A stretch of 64,000 nt of DNA from Cinnamomum chago. Lineage: Eukaryota > Streptophyta > Magnoliopsida > Laurales > Lauraceae. This document shows, in pieces, positions 46,087-58,097 of this stretch (the first letter of the stretch is position 1; every line of letters begins with the position of its first letter). The position numbers and the translations under genes were made by a program. The stretch lies in assembly GCA_038049695.1 (NCBI GenBank), contig CP142452.1, positions 92,511,501 to 92,575,500 of the forward strand, read 5' to 3'. Under the pieces are notes generated by a model that was not told the origin of the DNA, did not search any database, and saw only the letters and a program-made list of their open reading frames with translations.

Positions 46087-49000
46087 TAAGGCCCGTTTAA
46101 CAAATGAGAAAAGTACGAGTTGGGCCACACCCAAGAAACCCTTCATTTCAATTTGACCCGTTTAAATCCGACCCAGCCCATTTGGCAACTAGATGAAACA
46201 AGTGGGTCCAACCTAAAAAGTGAGAATGGTCTGATGGTGTTGTAAAAAGTGTTTGTACTTGAAATCTTCTACATTCCTCATCTCAATATCGAATCTACTT
46301 TACTTTTTTTGAGCACAAATACAAAAGAATAAAGTAAAGTGATCCGGTTATAGGAAGTGATGCATGCCTTGAAAAACTCTCATCAGACAGGACAATCCTA
46401 GCCCTTGATACATCAACGGTCCACATTCAACTGAAGATGATCAAAACTTTATGGGGCCCAGCAGATAAAAAGTCTTGATGGAAACAATGGAATGTGATGA
46501 GTGGGGGCCTGCTGTCTGTAAAAGGCAAAGCAAGGGAGCGGAGGTAATACATATTTCTTGTCAGAGGTGGATGTAGTTGAGAGAGGAGTGTAGTGTTTGG
46601 AGGCAAGCAAGCGATTTATAGAATGGAATATGCCACATTTCAGAAATCTTGGGGAAGCAATTACAGGAAAAACGACAAGGGAGTTCTCATTTTAGCCTGT
46701 TTGGATGCACCCAAAATCAGGAATTCGAATATATGAGGTTTTTCACATCCAAAAGGGCTATGGCATTATGTATGGGACATGATTTTTGGACCTGGAGTAG
46801 GTGGAAATCCTCTGTTCAATGGAGCTACGCATGAAAGAATCAGCCCTTTCCATGGATTTCTGAGTCACCCAGGAAACAATAAGATTTGATATAGCCAATT
46901 ATGGAAAACGGTCATTGACTTTTTTTGGGTGCCAAAATGAGATGTCTGCCAGCATTGTACTTGTACAACATCAAGTAATTCTAGTACAATTAGGATTAAT
47001 AAGTCCAATCAGGTGGATGGTGGTGGTAGATTCACAATTATTAAGGAGACGTCAGGGATTTGTTAAGAGAACCTAAACATTGATTAATTTCTAGTTCCAC
47101 CTAACTGTCCAGCTCGTGTCACCACTGTCATAATATAGAATGGGATCCTCTGAGGGTAATGGTATTGACCCACGGTTACCGTGGGTGGACTAATCGCGGT
47201 CTGCCACGTCATTGCTGTGAGTAGACTAATCGTTGCCCATGGTAATGTGGCTAATCGCAATAGGTTCACTCATGGTCACCCAATTAAACCTCAAAGTAAC
47301 CAGGAATCCATGATATAACCAGTGATGGTGGGATCCATTAAATGCTGATGGTACGTGATGGGACCAATAGGTATTGGTGATGTGGGCAGGATATTTCTGA
47401 TGGGCATAGATTCTTGAGGTGTGCATGGTGCGTTGGGTGGAGAAAGTACATGTGATATGGGGAAGTACATGTGGGGAGTGTTGATGATTTACTGAACCCT
47501 CTGTTGAGCCTATGGTTAAGAGGAGAAAACCTGTTAAAGTGGGGATTTACCTTTCTCAATTGATGTAGCAGCAAAATAGGGACAAAAGACATTTTCCAGG
47601 GCAAAGTGTTTCTCCACCCACACTTTTTTCACCTCCCAAAACAGTTGCACTCATGTTCAATGAGAGATTCAATTTCAATGAAAAATTAAAATCATCTTAT
47701 CCTAGTCCATGTTATTCTTTATGCTGTGGCAAATCAAAATTGAAGCCAATGAGATAAATGGTTAGTTGGGATCATCTCCTCTAGCCGACTGGACCATGCT
47801 TGCTTTTGATTGGAACTGCTTAAGAGGTGGGCCACACATACTACGCTGGACGTACTTTTCTATGCATTATGAACTGATCTTTGCCTGCCCCCATCCTAAG
47901 CTGTAGGCCTAGTTCCTTCAATTAACACTGTTGTTTGTCTGTTTGTTGACACTTCATTTTCCGGATCTGAACTATTCATCTTGTGGAGTTGCAAGATGAA
48001 GATGACCCATATCATAAATCAAAAGATGGGCCATTTCAACGTTTTTAATTTTGACTTTTCCTTCATATTAAAATGGCAAACCTGATTGGATCCAATTGGA
48101 AATATCAGAAGAGTTCATTGGGATTTTCCTTTTGGGGAAGGTAGAAGAATTGGTAGTAGGATGGCAATAGGTACCCATTTATCTGGATTCCAGGCAGACC
48201 TAAATCAAGACCTAAAATTAAATGGGTCCAAAAATTAGTATTTAGATCCAATTTCCTAGGTGAGATCTAGGTAAAGGGCCCTTTTGCCACCTTACAGGCA
48301 GCCCTATTGATAGTCTCTTTAGTGGTTAGAATGCGATTGTGCAAGGCCCTTTCCTTTTCTCTCTGTCTTTGATTTTCCATTCAGTCCACTCTCCTTGCTT
48401 GGCGTTGACACATTTTTTCGTAGAAAAGGAAAAAAAATGAACTGATTTTCCCCGGCATGACAAAGAGAGACAATATCACGCTCTTGTTAGAGTGATGGGA
48501 ACAACACCTTACACCTAATTTAACCCACGGTTTACAGTGTATAAATTCAAATTCACTTTCATCACATGCTTCTCTAATTTTAAACAATAATTCAAACTTC
48601 ACTTTCAGATGAAGTGTTGCAACTTTCTATTTATTAACATCATTGCAAGCAGATACTCCAATATGCACTAGCTTGCTTTTCCTCTTGCCACAAACATTGT
48701 GAGGCACACCAGGTGGTGAGGTGGGCAAAGCAAAATCCTGAACCATACATACAAGTCAACAACCCTCAACCCCAAGAAATAAAGGCTCATGTGCTAACTA
48801 TTTTACTTATTCAAAGGGCCTTTTGGATTTGCCTACTTATTAGGGGAGTTAAAAAGGGGAAGCTCACCTTTTTTTCTTTGTTCAAACTAAAGAATTGAGA
48901 TTTCCGCCATTTGCCGTTCTATCAATTCTCATTCATTCATAATTGGCATTGACTCTTCTTTATCTTTTTTACAAGGGCAGACCTAGAATCATTCTTTGGG

Positions 49001-49700
49001 GGGGCCACTATGTAGAAAGAAATTCTTGGGGGCCCACATATGAAAAATGCATTTAGTTTTCAAAATAAAATCACGAGGGGTCCACGTGTAAAAAATTAAA
49101 AGAATTTTTAAAGAAAATAGGGATTTTCAAGTGAAGCCCCACTTAGGATGGTTTGATAATGTGATGGATGGTTCAGGTCCATCATTCTTCACTAGCACAG
49201 TGGAAGCCTTTGTTGTATGCAACCCTTTTTAAGTTACTAAATATTCATGTTTAGTAGTTCGTTTAATTATCTTAGATCAAATAGTTAGAAATAAAGTAAT
49301 TGATTTAATTATCTTAGATCAGATGGTTATGAATAATCATTAAAATTAATTATTGATAGATGCTTTATTCATCGACCAAACCTCTATTTGGTGGGGCCCG
49401 TGAAACTAACGCTCAAGACACATGGCCCTTTCTTGTCCGCATGGAATGGGAAGGAGATTCAATATAGCATTTTGGCTGGGCTAATATAATAGAGTCTGAT
49501 CCGGTTGCAGATTTTCTGGGACCACTGTCTCTGCCCATGTTTATATTTGTTTTTGGCTAGGGCTGCCCATACTTTTTTTTTAACCACATCCTTGCTAAAC
49601 CTATCACAACAGCAAGACCGGAAAAGCATCATAACGGTACTTTCTAAAGCGATGATCTATGAAAGAGATTTCCCCTAATCTTGGGCTGTTCATGTATTCA
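46087..49700. other. Intergenic, no gene seen; minor repeats
   Basis: No host gene recognised. The start (46087-46123, TAAGGCCCGTTTAACAAATG ...) recurs at 50214-50249. At 48158-48292 a segment begins AGGATGGCAATAGG and ends TTTTGCCACCTT, a possible small inverted-end element. At 49262-49340 a 45-bp period (TTAATTATCTTAGATCA) occurs twice. Confidence 0.45.
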
Positions 49701-49729
49701 TGCAAATTCAACTTACAGGCCATGCCAAT

Positions 49730-50212
49730 CAGGGGGTGTACACAGATCGGATTGGTATGGATTAGGTCAAATCCGTCACTAATTCGTTACCTACGAATTG
49801 ACGAATTTGGAATCCGTCACAAATTCATAGCTGTTAAAATCAAATCCAATCCGATCCGTGCAGAAGCGGATCGAATCGGATTAATCCGTTCAATCCATCC
49901 ATCCATGTACATTACATGGAGAAAAAAAGAATAAAAAACCCAAGAATTCTGAAGCCACTGAATTAAAGGGGCATGAGTTGAGAGTTGTATGCCTATCCTA
50001 TCCTGTTCTATTCATAAGGTTACATATTGACCCCTTACATTTCTTTTTCTTATTATATATATATAATGACAACGGATCGGATCGGATCGAATCCGCGGAT
50101 TAAGAGTGAAATCTGCCACCAATCCGTTGCTAACAGATTATACAATTTACAATCCGTCACCAATCCGTTGGCCTTCGGATCGGATCGACGGATTTTTTGT
50201 ACAACCCTAGTA
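49730..50212. mobile_element. Possible DNA element rich in GGATCGGAT motifs
   Basis: Begins AGGGGGTGTACACAGATCGG and ends ATTTTTTGTACAACCCTAG, a weak inverted repeat (AGGGTTGTACA-type). Both flanks carry repeated GGATCGGAT/AATCCGTCAC words in the same orientation. Boundaries uncertain. Confidence 0.35.
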
Positions 50213-51189
50213 AGGCCCGTCTAACAAATGAGAAAAATACGAGTTGGAGAGGAGAGAAGATCTCATTTGAAGACCCAAGGATGTGCAAAACATCCCCATT
50301 AGATCATCCTATCACCTTGATCTATAGAAGTATAATGGTTTTAGAAAGTATTATCATCATCCAACCTTAGTGGAAGCTGAGTCTGTCAAATTTGGGCATG
50401 TGACAACGCACAAAAAAGATGGCATGTATGAGTGGACTGTCAAATTCTAATGATGCACCAAGGTGCACCATTAGTTGAGTAAGGCCGTAAGGGGATGGAA
50501 GTGGTCTAATCATGTGCAAGGGCCAAAGAAAAAAAATAAATCAGAACCATTAAAAACCCTAACCCTCGATTTAACGGCCTCAAATCTAAACAAATCTTTC
50601 AATTATAATTTTTTTTTTTAATTCAATCCGGTCAGATGTGTCATTTTGCTTCTTGCCAAAAACAAGGGTAGGTAGCCCGTGAAAAGGGGGGTGAACTGGT
50701 CAAAGGAGAGCTCAATTAGACAACATGAAGCTGGACAGCACTTGCAGTTAACTACACCCATCAAAACATGATCAGGCCTTGTAGAGCTTTCTTGATCAGC
50801 AATGGCTACAGTATGACAATAATATGGTGGAAGAAACACTTGCATCATAAAAAGGGACAGATGCACATGGGAATCAAGTTGGAAGATAGAATCCGATTAC
50901 CTTGATGAACGAACCTGTTCACATGTCTTAAGTGTCGTGGAGAAATGGAAATGTTACATTCAAGCTAATGATGGCATGTTCTAACCATAATTCCATAATG
51001 AAAACATACATCTAAGTCCAAGGCCCCCGAAAGTGACTTCTGCTTTCACAATCAATATAGCTGGAAACCACCACTTGTGATGTGGAAGCCACAAGAAATC
51101 AAAAATTCAAATCATCTGATAAAACTACATTCTATGTAGTATGCTACAGAAGAATACAAATTTTCAAACGTCCACACAAAACTACATTC

Positions 51190-52770
51190 CAAAGCAACCA
51201 ACGGTCAATAATCTCTCTCTCTTCCAAGTTTCCAGCCCATGTGCAGCAAAGGATAAAACATGGAAATGAAGGATAAGTCAAACATGCAATTAGGCAATTC
51301 ATGAAAACAGAGGCTAGAGCCACTGTAAAAATATATACAGCAATAGCGGTGGAAAGCGCACACAACTATAACATAAAAAGCTGCGACGTCGTCCAAAACA
51401 TAACATTTGATACCTTGAATACCAAAATCAACACATAGAAGCACACAAGTAATCACCATACTAGCAGGAATGCATAAAGTAACACAAGGAGATGATAGAA
51501 CCCACGACCCACGACAACCGATTTCATAAAACCCAAGACCCACGGCAACCGATTTCATTTCTGCTTGTCAACCTTAATGAATCTAATGCTATGTATATTA
51601 TATTTTCCTGCCCCTAAGCTCTCTCTCTTATGCAGTTATGCCCAAGCCCAAATATCCATAGTTGTTGAAACAAATGAGAAGAGACTTTCAACTCTTCCCT
51701 CTTGCATCATCTGATCATCATTCATCCATCTCTTCATCATGAAAGTTGCTCAAACAGCCAAAAGATCATACCCAAATTTCCACTCTCTGAGGTGAAAATT
51801 TCAACCTTCAGACGTCTGAAGGAGATGTGAAGCACAAAGTTAATCAGGCCTGTAATGCACAAAAAGTCAATTCCGGCATTAACGGCACGAAATCATTTTT
51901 GTCTGCAGCAGAAGATCTCACCTCTGAGTGTGTGGATAGACAATGCCTTACTCAGAGATACCAACAAATTAGTGAAGAATAAAAGGACAAGGTTGCCAAA
52001 GAAATGAACCACATCCATGTCCCCCAAGAGGACAAGGTGAAGAGAGTTTTGCATTCATCATCACCAGCTGGAAACCACAGGTTGATGCGAACAATTACAG
52101 AAACAAAATAAATAAATAAATAAAATGTCAAACATTCTCATGCAGATACACTTAAAAATAACGGCGAATAGTCAAGAACCTCTCTTTCACTGTATCAGCA
52201 GAGGTGCAAGAAAAGGTAAAAAAAGCATGAAAATGCATCATATGGCAACACACCATATCAGTCGAGGAAAAGAAGACTCAATCTAATGTAAGGAACACTG
52301 TAAGCTCAAGAAAACAGAGCTAATACAGGACTGAAATTAAAATACTAAAGTAAAAAAAAAAAAAAAACATTTTCTTGTCGAAATTGCTAAATAAAAATAT
52401 TATACAGTCCCTTGAAAACCAAAATCAAGACATAGAACAACATTAGATCAAAGAATGCCAAGCCATGAAGAATGGATAAATGATCATCATATTATAAACC
52501 AAAGAAGAAAAGGAACAAAGTATGATAAGGAGATAATAATACCCACAACAACAACATTCAGTTTGCTTATCATCCCTCATGAATCTCATGCTCTATACAC
52601 TACATTTTCCTGCTCCTAATCTCTCTCTCTCTCTCTCTCACTTTATTCACAACCAAATATCCATAATTAAAATAAATAGGAGAGGCTTTCACCTTCTCTC
52701 TCCCCTCGTGTCTTCTCTTCCGATCTCCCTACTATTCATCAGCATCAGAGTTGCTCAATACAGAGCCCAA
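51190..52770 (-). repeat. Ancient tandem duplication 3' of the LRX gene
   Basis: About 51190-51770 and about 52160-52770 align along most of their length. Shared words include AAAATCA.(C/G)ACATAGAA near 51424/52423, AATGAATCT/CATGAATCTCATGCT near 51575/52578, a (CT)n tract, CCAAATATCCATA near 51647/52665, and CATCA...GTTGCTCAA near 51737/52740. Offset is about 1.0 kb. The right copy begins about 190 bp past the LRX stop, so it probably overlaps its 3' UTR. Confidence 0.6.
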
Positions 52771-52959
52771 ATTACCATGGCCAACTTTTCCTCTTTCCGC
52801 TTTCTTCCAGACAACCAATTGCCAATGCCAACGGTCAAATCACCAATATAGAGAGAGAGAAATTGAAATTGGTAGAGTAGTGAAGATGTCAAGGTATCCA
52901 AACAAATGAATTTTTCCGTTTCCTCTTGGGAGGGTAAGAGGGGGAAATCCTCAAAAGAA

Positions 52960-55215
52960 TCAATAGAACGGAGGAGGTGGAGGAGATGCGTAAGAGACAC
53001 CAACAACAGGTGGTAGTGGGCCTTCATATACAGGTGAAGGGGGAGGTGGACTGTTGTAAATGTAAGGTGGAGAACCTGACGGCGGTGAATGATAAACTGG
53101 GGGTGAAGGAGGTGGTGGTGTTTCGCAAGGCAATGGCGGGGGAGGTGATTCATAATGAATTGGGGGTGACGGTGGGGGTGGAGATTCATAATGAACTGGC
53201 GGAGGAGGTGGTGGCGGAGACTGAATTGGTGGAGGTGGCGGTGAACTGTAGACAACTGGAGGTGGTGGTGATGGTGAAGGTGGTGGCAAGTAGGGAACAG
53301 GCGGCGGCGGCGGTGCTGGTTCGTTACATGGTGGTGGCGGTGGGGGAGGTGGTTCTATACATGGAGGTGGCGGCGGGGGAGGTGGTTCTATACATGGAGG
53401 TGGCGGCGGGGGAGGTGGTTCTACACATGGAGGTGGTGGCGGGGGTGAATTTGGTGGTGGAGGAGGCGAATACAAAGGTGGTGGTGGTGATGGATAGTAA
53501 TGACTGGGTGGTGGCGGCGGCGGCGAATGGTGCGGCGGCGGTGGAGGCGAATGGTGTGGTGGTGGTGGGGGCGAATGGTGTGGTGGCGGTGGTGAATTAT
53601 AGTGGTAAGGACTTGGCGGAGGAGGTGGTGGAGAATACAATGGGGGTGGCGGTGAATTTGGTGGAGGTGGGGGTGGAGATCGAACACAGTAGATTGGTGG
53701 TGGAGGTGATGGTGGAGGTGGCGAATAAACAGGTGGGGGAGGAGATGGTGGAGGTGGTGATGGCGGGGGAGGTGACGGTGGTGGTGGAGGCGGTGAATAA
53801 ACAGGCGGGGGAGGAGACGGCGGTGGTGGCGATGGCGGGGGTGGAGATGGTGGTGGTGGAGGTGGAGAATAAAGAGGTGGGGGAGGAGATGGTGGTGGTG
53901 GGGGTGGAGGAGGTGAATAAACTGGTGGTGGTGGCGACGGTGGGGGTGGAGGAGGTGACAAAACCGGGGGCGGAGGTGAAGGCGGAGGTGGTGGTGGCAG
54001 AGCAGGAACAAAAGGAGTACATTTGAAAGCATTACAATCCACATGCCTAGACAAAAACGCCTTACATTGACTCCTAGGCTTCTGAGCCGGCCGGCCCGGC
54101 AAGCAATTCTTCCTGTCATCAAAATCCTTAACACTACGGCAAACCGGCGGTTCACCAGTAAAGTAATTGTAAGAGAAAGTAAAGTTCTCCAAATTAGGAA
54201 TCTTACACACACTCTCCGGAATCGAACCAGACAATCTATTGTGGGCCACATTCAACTGCTCCAACTCCTTCATCCCTCCGATCTCATCCGGAATGGGCCC
54301 CTCCAGCTCGTTGTAGCTCAAATCCAGCACCGTCAGATTCTTCAGCAGCCCGATCTCCTTGGGCAGGCAAGATTTCAGCCCGTTATTCATCAGTATAATC
54401 TCATTCAACGTATCGGACATGTTACCGAGCCCGGCCGGCACGCACCCGCGAAAACCGTTATTCGCAAGCACAATCACCGAAACGGGCGAGTTCCCGATAT
54501 TATCGGGCAGACCCGACGCGAACCGGTTGTGGTTGATGAAGATCGCGTCCAGATCCTTGTCGAAGAGCGCTCGAGGGATCTTTCCCTCGAACTCGTTGAA
54601 TCGGATGTCGAGAAACTTGAGCGCCGGCAGCTTCAGGATGACGGAGGGGAACTTTCCGGCGAATCTGTTGTTGCTCAGATCGAGCTCGAACAGCAGCTTC
54701 AGACCGGCGAACTTGTGAGGCACGATTCCGCAGAACCGATTCGAGTTTATGTGAAACAATGCGATATCGGTGAGGAGGCCGAGCTCCTCCGGCAGGTATC
54801 CGGCGATGTCGCCGTGGTTGAGGTCGATGCCGGCGACGACCCGGACTTTAGGCTTGTCCAAGGACCAGCTGCAGAAGACGCCAGTATAGTTGCAGACGTT
54901 GGATCCGACCCAGTTTCCGGTCAGGTTGCGCGGATCTGAGAAGATTGCCTGCTTCCAGGCCTGCAGGGCAATGTAGGCTTTCCTGAGTCGAGGGTTCTCG
55001 AAGGAGAGGGAGGGATCGACGGATACATTCTCTCCTCTATCGCCGAACTCGTCTCTATAGTAGAGGAGTTGTCGTTGGAAGATGAATCTGGCTTCTGCGT
55101 CTGAGAGTCTGCCGCCATTGCTCGAGAAAAAATGGACAGCAGCAGAACAAGTAGAAGATGAAAACAGAAGAAAGACGAAGAGTAATAGGAGAAACTGATG
55201 ACTTTTCTTCGTCAT
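52960..55215 (-). CDS. LRX: Leucine-rich repeat extensin (LRX3/4/5-type)
   Basis: Cell-wall protein that binds RALF peptides through its LRR head and is anchored in the wall by its extensin tail, acting with FERONIA-type kinases in wall sensing. Intronless, 751 aa from the ATG at 55215. A signal peptide covers about 1-25 (FLLLLFVFLLFSSSTCSA). The LRX N-terminal domain (about 36-125) contains LLYYRDEFGDRGENVSVDPS and ALQAWKQAI. LRRs run about 126-360 with GIDLNHGDIAGYLPEELGLL. The Cys-rich hinge (about 359-399) has NCLPGRPAQ. The extensin domain (about 404-751) is SPPPP/YSPPPP-rich, with HHSPPPPP units and four Cys-E-Pro8 units (C plus V, I or N). It ends SPPPPPFY. Length and order match Arabidopsis LRX3/LRX4 (about 745-760 aa). 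An ATG 54 bases upstream would put 18 residues before the signal peptide and is less likely. Most long frames on the other strand are its GC-rich shadows. Confidence 0.95.
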   Translation of the reverse strand: MTKKSHQFLLLLFVFLLFSSSTCSAAVHFFSSNGGRLSDAEARFIFQRQLLYYRDEFGDRGENVSVDPSLSFENPRLRKAYIALQAWKQAIFSDPRNLTGNWVGSNVCNYTGVFCSWSLDKPKVRVVAGIDLNHGDIAGYLPEELGLLTDIALFHINSNRFCGIVPHKFAGLKLLFELDLSNNRFAGKFPSVILKLPALKFLDIRFNEFEGKIPRALFDKDLDAIFINHNRFASGLPDNIGNSPVSVIVLANNGFRGCVPAGLGNMSDTLNEIILMNNGLKSCLPKEIGLLKNLTVLDLSYNELEGPIPDEIGGMKELEQLNVAHNRLSGSIPESVCKIPNLENFTFSYNYFTGEPPVCRSVKDFDDRKNCLPGRPAQKPRSQCKAFLSRHVDCNAFKCTPFVPALPPPPPPSPPPPVLSPPPPPPSPPPPVYSPPPPPPPPSPPPPLYSPPPPPPSPPPPSPPPPSPPPPVYSPPPPPPSPPPPSPPPPSPPPPVYSPPPPSPPPPIYCVRSPPPPPPNSPPPPLYSPPPPPPSPYHYNSPPPPHHSPPPPPHHSPPPPPHHSPPPPPPSHYYPSPPPPLYSPPPPPNSPPPPPPCVEPPPPPPPPCIEPPPPPPPPCIEPPPPPPPPCNEPAPPPPPVPYLPPPSPSPPPPVVYSSPPPPPIQSPPPPPPPVHYESPPPPSPPIHYESPPPPLPCETPPPPSPPVYHSPPSGSPPYIYNSPPPPSPVYEGPLPPVVGVSYASPPPPPFY
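53300..53450 (-). repeat. 33-bp tandem repeat coding Cys-Glu-Pro8 units
   Basis: Four units of the form C-(V/I/N)-E-P followed by prolines in the extensin domain; two neighbouring units look identical at DNA level. They lack the Ser-Pro4 motif that is glycosylated in extensins. Confidence 0.8.
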
Positions 55216-56189
55216 TTCATTATTGTGTCCGGAGAAGGAAGGAAATGGAGGCATTACATGCAGAGTCATGGGACATTTGAAGAGAGCAAAAAGGGAAAGA
55301 AAGAATAAAGGTTCTGAGATTTTGTTCCTGCTCCTGCTCCTGTATTGTGTTGTGGTGGGTTTATTTTTTTTTTGGGTTTATTTCTAGGGTTATTGGGGAG
55401 TGGAAGAAGATAACATCAGAGACAGCTATAACACAGCTCAAAGGGGGGAAGAAGCACAACCAGATGATAGAATTCTCTACTGCTTTGTTTTGTTTTGTTT
55501 TGTGTGTGTAACTGTGTATATAATGTGTGTAAATGTAGAATTCTCTTCACTTTATTCTTGCTTCTTCTTTATTTGGAGGTTAGAACAGTACTAATTATAG
55601 AATAGTGAATATGTTTCGATGGAATTCGGGTGCACTGTGTGACCTTCTTTGTGTTGGACCCATGGGTTGTTTTTAGAGGTCCGGTCGTCAGACAAACTGC
55701 AGGTCATGTGACTGTGAGCCCATGTTGCAGTTTATGAAAGGTGGGAATTGGCCCAATTGGGTCTAGTATAATATGGGCCATCTTTGCAGTTCGATCAACA
55801 TGTATTGACACAATTGGGCTAATCGGCTCTATATATTATTAAATAAAAAAACATGAGAGAGGGATGGGAATATTATAGTAGTCATCAATCTACTTTTTTT
55901 GTTACTCATTCCTGCACTAATTGATACTCTATAATTAGTATACCAAGATTCTTACTTTTTCCTTGTTTAATTGGTATATAGTTTAGTGTGTAACTTGGGT
56001 CGAGCCAAACTCGAATGCACACAGAGCTCAGAGTGAAATTTGGCTTGGGCTTCTTGTGCCTAGACTGGCGCTTGATCCTAGAATTTGAACCTAAATAGAA
56101 GTTGGGTCAAGTTTGAACTTTGGTGCTCGAGTTCGACTGGGTGAGGTAAGAATTTTTTTATTTCTTACGTTATCTTTCTTCCCAGGACT

Positions 56190-56208
56190 TCCCCCCCCCC
56201 CCCCCCCA
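56190..56208 (+). repeat. Poly(C) tract
   Basis: About 18-19 C in a row; a likely place for length errors in the assembly. Confidence 0.85.
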
Positions 56209-56489
56209 ACATGTGGCTTCCCATGGCAAATTCCTTGGTTCTGCAATTGGTTGTTGGTACCCAACTTATTTCCATAAACTTATGTTTATATAAAATGTAT
56301 AATGTATGGTATATAAATTATGTTATTAATCAAGTATACAAAACTTTCTAAAATCTTACCTCTCACATAGCAAAACCAGCGTTTGGTTTTCAAGCCTAAA
56401 TAGATTTTCCTTGGCTTCTTAGTATAAGTAGACGTTTTTGACACTCGTGACTTTGACAAATTTCATGTCTCTTTCTTTTTTTATTTTTC

Positions 56490-56645
56490 TATATCCGAGG
56501 GTTCTCAATTCTTTGGGCGCGACTAATCCCTTTGGGTCCAAAGAGTAGCCAAATAAACTCCCTGTAGCCCCAGTGTGATAGTGCAGTTTCAAACCTACAA
56601 CTTCATGGTGCAAACCGTAGTCCTAAAGTAACTGAGATATGTATT
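56490..56645 (-). mobile_element. tRNA-type SINE (family B)
   Basis: Minus-strand copy with TTAGGACTACGGTTTGCACC, GAAGTTGTAGGTTTGAAACT, GCACTATCACACTGGGGCTA, GGGAGTTTATTTGGCTACTC and a body ending near 56490. Confidence 0.65.
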
Positions 56646-57249
56646 CCTTATGGCTATTTCATACCTACGAGCCAAGAAAGAGAGGAAAAAGGAAAATTTT
56701 GATTGTTCATTTGAAGTGTGTTGAATGATCAAAGTAAGTGTCCAAATTGAAGTGCAGCGTTAAATGTAATTACTCATTAGTCCTTCTACCAAATTAAAGA
56801 AAAAGGCATTGACGCAATAAAATAAAAAAATGAAGTACACCGAAACATGTAGTACAGCAGATACACCGAAACTGCTTCTCCGAACCGCTGCCTGTTTTAT
56901 CTCAAATTGTCATTTTATCGCGATATTCTGGACGGTTTCATTCCCTGTTTGTTTTTTATTGCATCCGTTTCTGCCTGAAATCTTGCACGAATTTTGTCAC
57001 GCGGAAAGCCATTTTGACGACGACGACCGTGACGACAATGACGAAAACTAAATCCTTCCCTTTCCTTCATAATTATTTTTGTAGAAAATGAATGTGTGTT
57101 CCTTCTCCCGACAACTCATTCATTCAAATTGCAGCAGGTCTCTAAATGCCATCGATATTAAACATAAAAATCACCAACCACACTTAATTTTGAGCAATAA
57201 CTTACAAAATTAAAGACTCACTTCTTATATTACCCTTTTTTTTTTTTTT

Positions 57250-57418
57250 TTTTCTATCGAATGGTTTTCGAGTCTTTTGAACTGGACTAATCCTTTCAAG
57301 TTCAAAGAAAAACCGAGTAAACTCTCCTATAGTTCCAGTGTGGTAGTATAATTTCGAACTTACAATCTCCGAATACAAACTGTAGTCCTAGGCAAACTGA
57401 TCCATCCCTTGGAATTTA
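57250..57418 (-). mobile_element. tRNA-type SINE (family B)
   Basis: Minus-strand copy: CCAAGGGATGGATCAGTTTG, CCTAGGACTACAGTTTGTAT, GATTGTAAGTTCGAAATTAT (box B-like GTTCGAAAT), GGAGAGTTTACTCGGTTTTT. It is followed on the plus strand's left by a T-run (57236-57253), its A-tail. Confidence 0.65.
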
Positions 57419-57729
57419 TATATATTCATAATTGAACATGCTTATCAATAAAAATTTTAATTGGGTTTCAATTTGGATCCATTTATAAATCATAACTTAA
57501 AATAAATTTTAAACCCGACTTTTTTAGAATCCAAACCTCTAGATAATCACATGTGATTTACATCAGCAGTTGTTTTCCATGTTTCAGTTAGATTTAAAAG
57601 AAAGAAGAAAGAAATAGACATCTTAAACATGTTTAAGGACCCAATTCAACATCCTCTAATTAATGGCAACTCCATCCATGCATGCATGCAAGTAATGCAT
57701 TGGATGGATGATGACATGGTGTGATATTC

Positions 57730-57920
57730 GTGTATCCACCTGCTGCCGGTGGTGGTGAACGAATGCGAAAACGAGGGTCACCGAAGCATGTGAGTGGGCC
57801 CACGTGTCACGTCTTGCACGGCTGGATCGTCTGCCTTCCCGTGGTTCACCGCGTCCCCGTGACTTCCTCTGCCGCGTCCCCCCAACCAATTCCCCCCCTC
57901 AAGTCGGAAGTCCCCCACCC
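57730..57920. promoter_or_regulatory. GC-rich island with an ABRE/G-box
   Basis: Unlike its AT-rich surroundings, this stretch is GC-rich and contains GCCCACGTGTCACG (G-box/ABRE core CACGTGTC) near 57798-57811, then CCG/CCCC-rich sequence. No coding frame is convincing. It may be a regulatory segment or a remnant of a gene 5' end. Confidence 0.3.
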
Positions 57921-58097
57921 ACCTTTCTCCTCCTCCTTTATTATTATTTATAATAAGCACAGCTTTTCCTTTTGGCCTTTGTCTTGTACAATTATAGTAT
58001 ACAACATTTTAACATAATCTCGAAACAGGGGAAAAAAATATAGAGTCAATGATGATAACTGTCTGATGATGATCGTTTGATGCACATGGCAACAATG

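Noticed and set aside
47168-47195. Palindrome CCCACGGTTACCGTGGG as a regulatory operator
   Set aside because: Arms of only eight bases, no gene near, and similar GGTTACC words around it suggest chance within a low-complexity stretch.
52977-54026. Long plus-strand open frame (349 codons) in the LRX region, and further ones at 54043-54939 and on the minus strand at 53421-54251
   Set aside because: They are shadows of the proline-codon repeats and LRR of the LRX gene; composition is V/G/E- or H/L-rich without any domain.
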